Source of the DNA: JBCDJG01 sp038748065
Lineage (GTDB): Bacteria; Pseudomonadota; Gammaproteobacteria; Pseudomonadales; Halieaceae
NCBI GenBank assembly: GCA_038748065.1
Contig: JBCDJG010000029.1
Coordinates: 1 to 61,205, forward strand
Length of the DNA: 61,205 nucleotides
Direction: 5' to 3'
The notes beneath the pieces were generated by a model. The model was not told the origin of the DNA and made no database searches. It was given only the letters and a program-made list of their open reading frames with translations. Both the position numbers and the translations under genes were made by a program. This document shows positions 8,754 through 18,345 of this stretch, piece by piece (the first letter of the stretch is position 1; the number at the start of each line of letters is the position of its first letter).

Positions 8754-9320
8754 ATGATTCAGGCACCCGTACAACCGCTTGAGGAGCTCGCTCGGCGCTT
8801 TGCAGCCAGCGCCGTGCCCGCGCCAGATATCGGTGACAACACCATGTTTTGGGTCGGAACGTCGCTCAGCATCGCTGGCGTTCACCTGCTCATCGGTGAA
8901 GGCGAGTTGGAAGAGATTATGGAAACGCCACCGTTAACGCCTATCCCGGGCACCAAGCCCTGGGTCCTTGGCGTTGCCGCGTATCGCGGCGGCCTTCTCC
9001 CCATTATTAGCGGTGACGTTCTCTTCCGTCAGCAGCCTTACAGCGGCCGCGTTCGCGATCACTGCATGGTGGTACAACGCCCGGGCTACTATTTTGCAAT
9101 TACCCTGAGCGCGATAGAGCGCGATCTCAAGTTTCCCATCGAGGAGCGTGTCATGGAACACGCCATCGATTCTGATTTCGAACCTTTTTGCCTGGGCGGC
9201 TTCAACAGCCGCGATCGATTCCTGGCAGTTCTGGATTTAGACAAACTGGTGGCCAGCGGGGTCCTTGCGGACGCCGCAGTTGCCGGCATCGACTCAACTG
9301 AGGACGTGGACGATGATTAA
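8754..9320 (+). CDS. pilI: PilI-like CheW-domain coupling protein
   Basis: This 188-aa CheW-family adaptor would link the receptor to the kinase. The CheW fold spans about residues 38-175 and includes GELEEIMETPPLTPIPGTKPWVLGVAAYRGGLLPIIS, typical of PilI. N-terminal residues 1-35 are a short extension. It begins 2 bp after the pilG-like stop and overlaps the receptor start by 8 bp, so all three are translationally coupled. The assignment as PilI rests on the CheW family plus gene order. Confidence 0.88.
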   Translation: MIQAPVQPLEELARRFAASAVPAPDIGDNTMFWVGTSLSIAGVHLLIGEGELEEIMETPPLTPIPGTKPWVLGVAAYRGGLLPIISGDVLFRQQPYSGRVRDHCMVVQRPGYYFAITLSAIERDLKFPIEERVMEHAIDSDFEPFCLGGFNSRDRFLAVLDLDKLVASGVLADAAVAGIDSTEDVDDD

Positions 9321-11412
9321 GCTACAGAAGTACGGCAGCTCAACCTATTGGATGACAGCCATCAGCGCGGGCATAGCGGCCTGCCTGATTGGAGTTGTGT
9401 ATACCTTCTTCAAGATTCAGCAGGAAGCTGGGGATCAGGGAGACTACCAGCAGCTCGCCAATGAGCTACGCCTGGTCTCTCAAACCGTCGTCAGTGCCTC
9501 AGCGGAATCTGCCCAGGGGCGCAAGGAGACCTTCGAGCAGCTCAGCAAGGCACTGATTGATTTTGACCGCCTGATGAGTGACCTGCAGGACCTGGGTCTT
9601 TCGGGAGAAGTAGCGAGCGTACGCAGCAGCTGGCTGCCAATGCAGAGCTCCTCGCAAACTCTGATCGAAGCTGGACCGCGTATCGTCCTGATCCACGGCG
9701 TATCCGATGAGCTGGAACAGAACATCCGCCCAATTCAGAGCGAGTTCGCGACAGCCATCGACATTATCCGTGACGAGCGTATGTCAGCGGATACCGTTGC
9801 CGCCGCCCAGAAGACGCTTTGGCTCACCGAGCGCATTGCGCGCAACATTGACAAAATACTGGCGGGCGGTGCAGGCAGCCAACAGGCAGCTGACGAGTTC
9901 CGGACCGATACGGCTGACTTCGGCCGCATCGTTAACGCACTCAAGGACGGTAGTGCTGTGATGGGCGTGCAGCGCCTGCGTGACCCGGATGCGCTGTCAG
10001 CTATCAACGCAGGTTCCCGCGCATTCTCCGTAGTATCCACATCTATCGATCAGATCGCAGAGTCTTCCGCCGAGATGCGCAAGGCAGCAAACGCTCGGCA
10101 GGCCATCGTCGATGCGAATAACGATCTGCTTGCCTCCGTGGCGGCACTGGTTCCTGCTATTGACCGGCTGATTAACGCTCGCATGTATGACCGGGGCACA
10201 TTGATGGTGCTGTTCGGGGCGCCTGCACTGCTTGCGGTTGGGCTGCTGGTGCTGATGTATCGCAGTCAACGACAGCGCGTCGTTGACACGGAAAACGGCG
10301 TCGCCGCTATTAACGGCGCGTTGGAAAAAATTGCCGAGGGCGATCTCACCGTTGAAGTACCTGAAGACAACACGGTCACCCGAGACATTGCGCGGCAGAT
10401 CAACGCGTCGACCGATCGGCAGCGCGAACTGATCAGGAATATTCGCACACCCTTCCGTGTCTCTGTGGATGAGATCAACAAGATCGGCCGTTCGGCCCAC
10501 GAACAGGTTGAAAAAGGTAAAGAGCTGACCCGCTCCGTTGCAGAATCTACAACGGCAGCGAACGACATGGTGGATACCAGCGAGGAGATCAAGACTGCGA
10601 CGGCTGAGGCCGCACAGACCTCTGAGCAGAATCGCGAGCAGGTCGCTGCTGGCTACGAGCTGACCAAGGATATGTCACAGGCCTCTGCCAACGTTCGTGA
10701 GGCGGTACAGGAAACCTCAAAGTCTGCTAAGCGGCAGGGTGAGCTGATTCAGTCGGTAACCACCGCCGCAGAATATATTCAGGCACTCAACACCAAGATT
10801 TCGGTTGTGGCGATTAACACGCGTATTGAGGCGGAGAAAGCCGGGGAACACGGCCGTCCATTTCTGGGAATTGCCGAGGCTATCGGTGATCTCCTGCGGG
10901 AAGCGGAGGAAGAGGGACGCAAAATTATTTCTGAAGTTCGTATGTTGCAGAACATGTCCGCCGACAACCTGGCCAGCATGGAAAATACTGTCGGCAACGT
11001 TGTGAATATCCTCGAGTACATCGAGCAGCTGGAACAGTCTCTTGAAGGTATCAACGCAGGATCCGCGGCGATCACCGATATCATTAATTCGGTGGACCGT
11101 GGTGCAGGACACTCGGCTGATAACGCTCAACACATGAATGTGTCTATGGCCCAGATTTCCGAGCGCAACCTCGATATCTCTGAATACAGTGTCTACACCC
11201 AGGAAGGTGTTGGTTCACTGCAACGATCTATGCGTGAAGTGGCTGAAAACCTCAGTCAGTTCAAGATCGAACACGATGCATTCATGGCGGGCAAGAAAAG
11301 CAGCGAACTCGACTCCCTTGAGCCTATCCGCGAGGCAGGCAAGGTTTATGACGAGCTGCAAATGACCGCTATGGAGAGCAGCGAAAAAACCACCGGGAAG
11401 GCATCTGTCTAG
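9313..11412 (+). CDS. pilJ: PilJ-like methyl-accepting chemotaxis receptor with an atypical signalling tip
   Basis: This is a membrane chemoreceptor of 699 aa. TM1 is at about residues 12-35, a helical periplasmic region runs to about 295, TM2 is at about 297-319, then a HAMP-like stretch and a long cytoplasmic coiled coil. The expected hairpin tip (usually IANQTNLLALNAAIEAARAGE) reads ISVVAINTRIEAEKAGEHGRP at about 493-513, so the Q-T-N-L-L core is lost while E-A-x-x-A-G-E-H-G-R is kept. The ATG at 9313 is preferred over one 48 bases upstream because it starts MIKLQKYGSS just before TM1 and follows GAGGACG; it overlaps the CheW gene by 8 bp. No cheR or cheB is nearby. Confidence 0.85.
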   Translation: MIKLQKYGSSTYWMTAISAGIAACLIGVVYTFFKIQQEAGDQGDYQQLANELRLVSQTVVSASAESAQGRKETFEQLSKALIDFDRLMSDLQDLGLSGEVASVRSSWLPMQSSSQTLIEAGPRIVLIHGVSDELEQNIRPIQSEFATAIDIIRDERMSADTVAAAQKTLWLTERIARNIDKILAGGAGSQQAADEFRTDTADFGRIVNALKDGSAVMGVQRLRDPDALSAINAGSRAFSVVSTSIDQIAESSAEMRKAANARQAIVDANNDLLASVAALVPAIDRLINARMYDRGTLMVLFGAPALLAVGLLVLMYRSQRQRVVDTENGVAAINGALEKIAEGDLTVEVPEDNTVTRDIARQINASTDRQRELIRNIRTPFRVSVDEINKIGRSAHEQVEKGKELTRSVAESTTAANDMVDTSEEIKTATAEAAQTSEQNREQVAAGYELTKDMSQASANVREAVQETSKSAKRQGELIQSVTTAAEYIQALNTKISVVAINTRIEAEKAGEHGRPFLGIAEAIGDLLREAEEEGRKIISEVRMLQNMSADNLASMENTVGNVVNILEYIEQLEQSLEGINAGSAAITDIINSVDRGAGHSADNAQHMNVSMAQISERNLDISEYSVYTQEGVGSLQRSMREVAENLSQFKIEHDAFMAGKKSSELDSLEPIREAGKVYDELQMTAMESSEKTTGKASV

Positions 11413-11457
11413 GCTCCCCCTGCGAGCCTGCCCGAACCTAAAGTGGAGGTAAGAAAA

Positions 11458-13884
11458 ATGGCACGGAAAACCGATATTGTTTCCCTAAAATGGGTAACTG
11501 GCCTGGTCAACAAACAGGCGGAAAACGCCGAGGCGGCCCTGGTCGAATACAGCAAGGATGCCAGCCAGAAGAAGGCTCTGCTGAAGTGCATGTGGTCTGT
11601 GCACCAGATTACCTCCACGCTACGTGCGCTTGGCATCAAGAAGGGTGAGATGCTCACTATAGAAATGGAGCGCAGCCTGAACTTTTTGTACAAGGACAAA
11701 GTCCTTGGCGAGCGCCGCAAGCTAACGATGGGCGGCCTTATGCAGGCGTTAAAAATTCTGCCTGCCTATCTCGCCCACGTGCAGTCTGTTCGACAGGACA
11801 CCGGCCAGGGTCTGGAGCAATACGTCAATGACCTGCGTCGCTGGGTGGGCGAACGGCCACGGCCCCAGGCGTTTTTCTTCCACATGGAAATTCCTGAAGG
11901 CGCGGGTATTAGCGCTGACGCAAGGCCTGCCGCTGACGAAGAAATCATGAGTCGGGCCAACGTGATGCTGGCCCTGTACCTTGAAATGGCCAAGTCAGCG
12001 CTGCGCAAACGCAACACGGCTGAAAGCATGAAGACCGTAGCGCGCATCTCGCGCAAAATGCAGACCCTGTTTGCCGGTACTGAGCAGGAGCGTTTCTGGT
12101 TCACCCTGATTGGGATTTGCGAAGGCATGGCCGGCGGTATCATCGTTCCGGACGAGTGCATCGCTCAGATCTTCAAGAGCGGCGCGTTCATGATCAAACA
12201 TGCGAGAGAGAACGGCTCCGAGCTTGACCCCTCCATGGACTACGCCGACTACCTGCAGCAAATGCTGTATTACATTGCCGCCTGTCGAGCCAAGCCGGTG
12301 CACATCGCGAACATCCGCGAAAGCTTTGGTGTCGATGACGACACCGTGGCGGCGTCCAGGCGTGGCCTTGTGCACATTGATGCTCTGGTCACAGCGCTCA
12401 GCAGCGCCCTGGAGCAATTGAATGGTGTGATTGATTTCATTACAGGCTTGAAAGTCGACGATCCCGAATGCTTCGGGCCCGATATTGACGGCAACGAGGC
12501 TCTGGATGGCATTGAGGCCGCGCAGGCGAGGTTGCGGGCTGCGGGCCAGGATGCGCATGCAGACTCGCTGCAGGCGGTGCACGTCAAAGTGCGCAACCTG
12601 TTCGGCCAGAAGTATGGCAAAGATGTACAGAAACTGGAGCAGGCGGTCACTGCGATTGTGCGCGGCGTGGTCGATGTGAAGCTGGATCTGGAATACAAGC
12701 TCGAACATGGCGTTTGCAGCTCCTTCTATAGCAAGGAGTTTGAGCTGCGCGAAAGCGTGGTTAATGCGACTTTCAGCCAGATGTCTCTGGTCGAAAACAA
12801 TCTACATACGATCCTGCGGCGCAAATCGCTAGCGGCAGCCCTTAAGACCAAGCCAACAGACGTCGGTGAGCAGCTGACCCTGACGATGGCGCTGCACCGC
12901 TACCTCAACAAGACGGATCAGGGGCTCGATGAGCTGCGTAGCGCCGTAGCCGCGGTTGATCGAGGAGAAGGCGATATTGATCACCTCTTCCAGCTGGCCA
13001 CCGAGTTCCTCAAACTGCGCCAGAAGAATGAGAATTCTGATCGCCAGGCTATAGCTGCGTCGATTCAGTTACTCGCGGAAATTTCTGGCGCGCTCACCTT
13101 TGCTGGTCTTGAGCGCGAGGGAGAGGTTATTGAAAAGTGCCGCCTCTGGCTGGAGAACGCCAGCAAAGCGGGCAGCGTGCGTGAGGACGAAGCCTTCACT
13201 TGCTTCGCCGAGGCCTTTGCCCAGCTCGAGCTGCACCTACAGCGCACCATCATAGATCCGCTCGATGATACGAGCCACATGATGGCGCTCGCCGAACAGC
13301 GCGCAGAAAAGCTCGATGCCTTCGCTAAATCACTGTCTGCTGGCGCTGATGTGGTTGTTCCCGAGACTTCGCGGCCACAGCAATACGTACAGGACGCAGA
13401 AATACCGGCCGCCTTCCGCGAGGCTTTCGTTGAGGAGAGTGAGGAGCTGTCTGGCGCGCTCGCGGCTCTGTATCCGCAGTGGCAGTCAGTGCCTGACGAT
13501 GATCACGTCATGCGCGAAATACGGCGCCACTTCCATACCTTCAAAGGAAATGGCCGTGCCGTTGGCGCGAACATCCTGGGCGAGCTTGGATGGGCCGCAC
13601 AGGATCTTATGGATCGCGTGCTGGACGGAGACCTGCAGGCCTCAGATAAGTTGATGGGGCTGGTTGAAGAGGTCATTGACGGGCTGCCGGGTCTGGTGGG
13701 CTCATACCGCGATGACAAGGGCCTGGACGTAGATTGCGCGCGTGACCTAACCAACCGCTGCTTCCGGATGGCGAGCTGCGCGGGTGAGAATCTGGCTGAA
13801 GAGTTGACGGGCGCCGAGGGCTCGGTGGTACCGATTCGCCCTGAGTCTGAATCCACTGCAAGCACGGAACCGCTGGGCCAGTAA
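11458..13884 (+). CDS. ChpA-type N-terminal half: Hpt protein without kinase core
   Basis: The 808-aa protein corresponds to the N-terminal histidine-phosphotransfer part of ChpA, encoded separately here. A clear Hpt domain lies near the C-terminus: RHFHTFKGNGRAVGAN with H693 as the phospho-accepting residue. The rest is long helical sequence resembling degenerate Hpt repeats, with no ATPase, CheW or receiver domain. ATG 11458 is chosen over GTG 11443 because that GTG lies within the GGAGGT ribosome-binding sequence. The gene sits 45 bp after the receptor and 32 bp before the kinase. It may relay phosphate between the kinase and the receivers, as the multiple Hpt domains of P. aeruginosa ChpA do; relay function is inferred. 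Confidence 0.8.
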   Translation: MARKTDIVSLKWVTGLVNKQAENAEAALVEYSKDASQKKALLKCMWSVHQITSTLRALGIKKGEMLTIEMERSLNFLYKDKVLGERRKLTMGGLMQALKILPAYLAHVQSVRQDTGQGLEQYVNDLRRWVGERPRPQAFFFHMEIPEGAGISADARPAADEEIMSRANVMLALYLEMAKSALRKRNTAESMKTVARISRKMQTLFAGTEQERFWFTLIGICEGMAGGIIVPDECIAQIFKSGAFMIKHARENGSELDPSMDYADYLQQMLYYIAACRAKPVHIANIRESFGVDDDTVAASRRGLVHIDALVTALSSALEQLNGVIDFITGLKVDDPECFGPDIDGNEALDGIEAAQARLRAAGQDAHADSLQAVHVKVRNLFGQKYGKDVQKLEQAVTAIVRGVVDVKLDLEYKLEHGVCSSFYSKEFELRESVVNATFSQMSLVENNLHTILRRKSLAAALKTKPTDVGEQLTLTMALHRYLNKTDQGLDELRSAVAAVDRGEGDIDHLFQLATEFLKLRQKNENSDRQAIAASIQLLAEISGALTFAGLEREGEVIEKCRLWLENASKAGSVREDEAFTCFAEAFAQLELHLQRTIIDPLDDTSHMMALAEQRAEKLDAFAKSLSAGADVVVPETSRPQQYVQDAEIPAAFREAFVEESEELSGALAALYPQWQSVPDDDHVMREIRRHFHTFKGNGRAVGANILGELGWAAQDLMDRVLDGDLQASDKLMGLVEEVIDGLPGLVGSYRDDKGLDVDCARDLTNRCFRMASCAGENLAEELTGAEGSVVPIRPESESTASTEPLGQ

Positions 13885-13916
13885 AGCCAGTCGCTAGCTA
13901 TACAGGAGATTTGGAC

Positions 13917-16900
13917 ATGGCAGCGGGAAACAAGGGCGGCAAGGCATTGTCCGACGAGAGGCTAAACACCATGGAAGACAGCGAAGAGAAAACCCTGCAA
14001 TGGTTACTCGATCGTGATATGGAGGAGCCGGAGGAGAAGCTGTTTTCTGTCGAAGAGGAGCTGACCTTTGAGATTGACCTGACGGACCAGGAAGCTGAAA
14101 TGGCCTCTCGGCCTATGTTCGGTGAAACCGGGGGCGATGGTCTCGGGTCCTTTGTTGCCGAAGACATTGTCATGGAGCTCGATGGCGGGCACAGCGACAT
14201 ATTTGATGTGGCAGAGCCGACCGAAGAGGCGCCGAAGGCGGCGCCACTGATGGCGATTGAGGCGCGCCATGGGCTTCGGAGTGACGACAGCACAAGTATT
14301 ACCGGCGTAAGCAATGATCAGGATATTCTTTGCCTGAGTGATGAGGATGACATCGGCGAGAAGCATGTCACTATCAAACGTGCGACTACGGCGCCTTCTC
14401 AGGCGGCAGCGCCTACGCCGCCCTCGCCATCTATAGCTACAACAACCGCCACAACAACAGCCTCGGAAGAGTTGCCGTCGGCTCACGTTGAATCCAAATC
14501 CGACGCTTCATTGTCTGACTACCTTAGCAATCAACCAGCCCCGGTAGACGAAGAAGCCTTTGATCGATACCTGCTGGCAGGCAAGGATTTGGCCGATACA
14601 CCGGCAAACGTCGATGACCTTGAAATTGTGCTCACGGAAGGGGTTGCATCTGTCGATCCCAGCGTCGCCGCTGATATCGATTACCATGAGGACTTCGCTA
14701 AGCTCGACAGTATTGGCGGCTCCGCCGTTTCGCTGATTGCCCTGGTACTGGCGGAGACGATGGAAGCCCTGCAGCGCCTGGTTAACGAGCGCCTCACAGA
14801 ATTTGGTGTTGATACGAGCGAAGTATCGGTTGATGTGATGCTCGGTGCCGACCCCGATGCTGTCGCTGAAAGCGTGCGCGCGGGTTATGCACCAGTGCGT
14901 CAGGTTTGCCCCGATCTTCCCGCGCCTCTGCAAAAGCTCGACGAAGAACAAGTCGATGCTATCTATGTAAGCCTGTTCCATCGTCCTTCGTCGACCAACT
15001 GGAACGGCCTATTGGGCGAGCACTTCTTGCCCTCGCCGACCGAGGCTATTGCGCCCGCTGATGAAGCATTTGGCGAAGTTGTTGAAGCCGCCAGTGGTGA
15101 TGCCGCAAGCGAGGCTACAGAGCGCGACGTTGAGCTCGCGTCAGTGTTTGACGATGACATCTTTGACATTGATCTCGAGGCAGAACTGAACGCGCTGCCG
15201 GCGGCCGAGGACGACGACCTCGACCTCGATGCGATGATCAATACTCTGAGTGCACCCGATGACACGCTGGATGGAGAGCTTGATCTACTCGCTGATGTGA
15301 CCGCTGAGCGCAAACAGATAGCCGGCGGCACCGATCGTCCTGTGGCCGAGGCCCCGGATGCTGAAGCCGTCGATGATGGCTGGTACTTACCTGAGGGTAT
15401 AGAGTTCAATTATTCCAGCGCCAGCGCCAGCGCCAGCGCCACCGAGATTTTTGCGGAGTTTCTCGACTCATTTATTGAAGAGGCGGCATCCGAGCTGGAG
15501 AAGCTCGAGAATGTGATCAGCCAATGGTCTCGCGACCCCGATGTTCCCGAGATCTTTGCTCCAGTTCCCCGAACACTGCACAACCTCAAGGGCATTGCCA
15601 AGGGCGTTGGCTTGCAGTACTACGGCACCTTGATACACAACTTTGAGACCTTGCTTGAGGGCATGGGCCAGCCTGATCCAGAGGATTGCAGCCAGTACTT
15701 CCGCATCGTGGATGTGTGGCTGGATGCGGCTCTGCGTGGCTTTGATTATATCCAGGACAACCGCGGCGACATTGCCAGCGAACTACCACGGCCTGGTGTC
15801 AAAGAGACTGGCGTGGAGGCCAGGACGGCCGAGCCAGAGACAACAGCAGCCGACGAGCCTGAAAGCGTCGTGAGCGATGCCCAGCCAGAGAAGGCAATGG
15901 TCGATCAGGAAGAGGATCGACAGCTCGCCGATGAAGGCGCAAAGACACTGACGGCCCAGCAGACTATCCGGCTCAGCGCAGAGTCTGTGGACCACCTGCT
16001 CAACTTGACCAATCAATCGCAGCAGTTGGGCGTGCGGGCGAGCCAGAGCACAATCCGCTCGAAGCGCGCGACGAGCGAGCTCTTGGCGAGACTTTCATCC
16101 GTACGCTCGCACATTGCAAAGATTGCTGATAAGGCATTGATGACCGTGCGAGCGCAGGGTGACCATACGCGTTCTCATCTTGATGCACTTGAGATGGACC
16201 AGTATTCGGAGCTGCAGGAGGCGGCGAACATTCTGCGTGAGGGAGTCGAGGACCTCGACGACCTGATTCACCACGTGAGCCGCCAAAGCACTGTAGCCGA
16301 AGCCCTGCTGAAGCAGCAGGCCTCCGTCATCTCATCACTCAACGCCTCGATCCAGACAGCTCGAGTAGTCCCTGTCTCCAGGCTGATGCCGGGGCTACGT
16401 CGCATCGTGCGCACTTTAAGCCATGATCTGGACAAGCAGGTGGCGTTTCGTGCCCTGAACGAAGTTGGTAGCCTGGACCGCGACAACTTCAATCGCTGCC
16501 AAATAATCCTTGAGCACATGGTGCGCAATGCCATGGATCACGGTATCGAAGCGGCGGATGAGAGGCTGGCCGCTGGTAAGCCCACATCTGGCCACATCAC
16601 GGTGGACGTTAAAAAAGAAGGGAGTGACTATGTCATTACGCTCACCGATGACGGCCGCGGCATGGACCCGGAAGCTTTGCGCGAACGCGCTTACGAGCTT
16701 GGCTTGCACCCGGATACAGACAGCCTCAGCGATGACGAGGCCCTGCGACTGATATTCCACAAAGGTTTCAGTACAGCGCGCAAGGTCAGCGAGGTATCGG
16801 GCCGCGGCGTTGGCATGGAAATCGTGATGGACGAGCTGCAAAGTATAGGCGGCGAGATCCAAATCCAGTCAGAGCGCGGCAAGGGCACGGCCTTTAGCAT

Positions 16901-17771
16901 ACGCATACCCTCTAACGTTACCGTCAACGGGGCATTAATGGTCAGTGCTGGCGCCGCTTCCTACGCGATTCCAATGGATGGCCTGGTTGCAGTAGAGCAC
17001 ATTCCGGTGACGGAGTTCCTGGCTGCGATGGATCGTGGACAGACGGTAGAGCTAGTCGGACTTAACTGTGAGCCCGCTTACCTTGCAACGCTATGCAGTG
17101 GCGAAGGACTGCCTGATCCAGGCTTGTGGGGTCAGACTGTGCCCGTTCTCATCGCTGGCAGTGAGTCGCGCTACATGGCGATTGCTGTCGATGACGTACA
17201 GCAGGCACTTGAACTGGTCATACGTTCGCTGGGCAATCAGTTCAACAATGTGGCTGGCGTGGCCGGGGCGACAACGACCTCAGAAGGCGAAGCGCTGGTC
17301 GCGCTGGATCTTAATGCCCTGGTACGCAGCTATGGCTACGACCATCTTGAAAGCAATACGGTTACGCGGGACGAACAGTCTGATCACCTGATGGTGTTGG
17401 TGGTGGACGACTCGCGTACGCAGCGTCTAGTAGCGACAAGTCAGCTGGATGCGCTGGGCGTCGAGACAGTCACGGCAGAAAACGGCATGGTAGCCATCGA
17501 CTTGCTCAACACTACACATCGGCTGCCTGACGTCATTTTGCTAGATATCGAGATGCCGGTGAAAGATGGTATTCAGACACTCAAGGAAATAAGGAACTCG
17601 CTGCGTTATCGGCATATCCCCGTGATCATGGTGACATCGCGCACCGGTGCCAAGCACCGGGCGATGGCAGAGCAGGCAGGTTGCAACGGTTACATGGGTA
17701 AGCCCTTCAACTTCCCGCTTCTGGTTGAGCAGATCGCAGAGTTCACCGGCTTTGATCTCAAGGTGGAGTGA
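13917..17771 (+). CDS. chpA: ChpA-type hybrid histidine kinase (CheA core plus receiver)
   Basis: This 1284-aa protein is the catalytic part of a split ChpA. Residues 1-500 are acidic and low in complexity. An Hpt domain surrounds H555 (RTLHNLKGIAKG). The CheA dimerisation helices follow at about 680-840, then the HATPase domain (HMVRNAMDHGIE, DDGRGMD, GRGVGMEIV), a CheW-like regulatory domain (about 1000-1140) and a C-terminal receiver with phosphoacceptor D1210 (ILLDIEMPVKDG). Expected role: autophosphorylation under receptor control and transfer to the PilG-like regulator. ATG 13917 has AGGAGA 7 bp upstream; TTG 13911 is too close to it. Four CCAGCG hexamers at 15415-15438 encode an Ala/Ser run just before the Hpt domain. 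Confidence 0.9.
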   Translation: MAAGNKGGKALSDERLNTMEDSEEKTLQWLLDRDMEEPEEKLFSVEEELTFEIDLTDQEAEMASRPMFGETGGDGLGSFVAEDIVMELDGGHSDIFDVAEPTEEAPKAAPLMAIEARHGLRSDDSTSITGVSNDQDILCLSDEDDIGEKHVTIKRATTAPSQAAAPTPPSPSIATTTATTTASEELPSAHVESKSDASLSDYLSNQPAPVDEEAFDRYLLAGKDLADTPANVDDLEIVLTEGVASVDPSVAADIDYHEDFAKLDSIGGSAVSLIALVLAETMEALQRLVNERLTEFGVDTSEVSVDVMLGADPDAVAESVRAGYAPVRQVCPDLPAPLQKLDEEQVDAIYVSLFHRPSSTNWNGLLGEHFLPSPTEAIAPADEAFGEVVEAASGDAASEATERDVELASVFDDDIFDIDLEAELNALPAAEDDDLDLDAMINTLSAPDDTLDGELDLLADVTAERKQIAGGTDRPVAEAPDAEAVDDGWYLPEGIEFNYSSASASASATEIFAEFLDSFIEEAASELEKLENVISQWSRDPDVPEIFAPVPRTLHNLKGIAKGVGLQYYGTLIHNFETLLEGMGQPDPEDCSQYFRIVDVWLDAALRGFDYIQDNRGDIASELPRPGVKETGVEARTAEPETTAADEPESVVSDAQPEKAMVDQEEDRQLADEGAKTLTAQQTIRLSAESVDHLLNLTNQSQQLGVRASQSTIRSKRATSELLARLSSVRSHIAKIADKALMTVRAQGDHTRSHLDALEMDQYSELQEAANILREGVEDLDDLIHHVSRQSTVAEALLKQQASVISSLNASIQTARVVPVSRLMPGLRRIVRTLSHDLDKQVAFRALNEVGSLDRDNFNRCQIILEHMVRNAMDHGIEAADERLAAGKPTSGHITVDVKKEGSDYVITLTDDGRGMDPEALRERAYELGLHPDTDSLSDDEALRLIFHKGFSTARKVSEVSGRGVGMEIVMDELQSIGGEIQIQSERGKGTAFSIRIPSNVTVNGALMVSAGAASYAIPMDGLVAVEHIPVTEFLAAMDRGQTVELVGLNCEPAYLATLCSGEGLPDPGLWGQTVPVLIAGSESRYMAIAVDDVQQALELVIRSLGNQFNNVAGVAGATTTSEGEALVALDLNALVRSYGYDHLESNTVTRDEQSDHLMVLVVDDSRTQRLVATSQLDALGVETVTAENGMVAIDLLNTTHRLPDVILLDIEMPVKDGIQTLKEIRNSLRYRHIPVIMVTSRTGAKHRAMAEQAGCNGYMGKPFNFPLLVEQIAEFTGFDLKVE

Positions 17772-17814
17772 GTTATGACAAAAACTTTTTGCGTGATTAA
17801 GGATGAGTTGCTTC

Positions 17815-18279
17815 ATGGATAGTCTCGAAAGAATGGCTCGCTGGTGCGTTTTCCTGCCCTGCTCGGAGCGTGAGACGTGGGCTGTCCCGCAGAACGCCCT
17901 GGGCGAGATTGTCACGATCGCCGACGCGAGCCCCGAACCGCCCACGGTAGTACTTTGGCGCGACCATGAGGTACCGGTACTCGACCTGGGCCGCGAAGGT
18001 GGCGCGCCCTGGCGCGAAAACCACGGCGGAACGGGCCGTGTCGCCGTGTTCCTCGGCCTTGAAGGGCAGGACCGGCCCTACTGGGCCCTTGCTCTGCGCG
18101 GTCAGGGGCTATCCATGGATGCGCTGACCGATGACCACCTTGAAGCGGTAGGCGAGGAAGAGGTAGAAATGCACGCACTCGGTGCGTTCAAGCTACGCGG
18201 CCAGCGGTATCAGATACCCGATCTGGTAGAGATACCTGGCTTACTGTTACGCAGACAAGAAGAGGCCGCGCGCGCCTGA
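17815..18279 (+). CDS. chpC: ChpC-like CheW-domain protein
   Basis: This 154-aa CheW-like adaptor is at the end of the chemosensory operon, the place of chpC in Pseudomonas. It begins MDSLERMARWCVFLPCSERETWAVPQNALGEIV and ends in a Leu/Arg-rich helix. ATG 17815 is preferred to ATG 17803 because AAGGATGAG is correctly spaced from the later one. It lies 43 bp after the kinase. It may dock a second receptor or signal to the kinase array; the role is inferred from the family. Confidence 0.8.
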   Translation: MDSLERMARWCVFLPCSERETWAVPQNALGEIVTIADASPEPPTVVLWRDHEVPVLDLGREGGAPWRENHGGTGRVAVFLGLEGQDRPYWALALRGQGLSMDALTDDHLEAVGEEEVEMHALGAFKLRGQRYQIPDLVEIPGLLLRRQEEAARA

Positions 18280-18345
18280 AGGCGGCCCGGCAATTATAAA
18301 TACGGGATTGGCGGCGGCGCTGTTCCCTCATATTGTGGAGGTGTA

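Noticed and set aside
17775..17822. A 15-codon ORF with a strong GGTGGAG ribosome-binding site overlapping the start of the ChpC-like gene
   Set aside because: The ribosome-binding sequence is also the end of the kinase gene and the peptide has no recognisable character; one chance occurrence of this size is expected.
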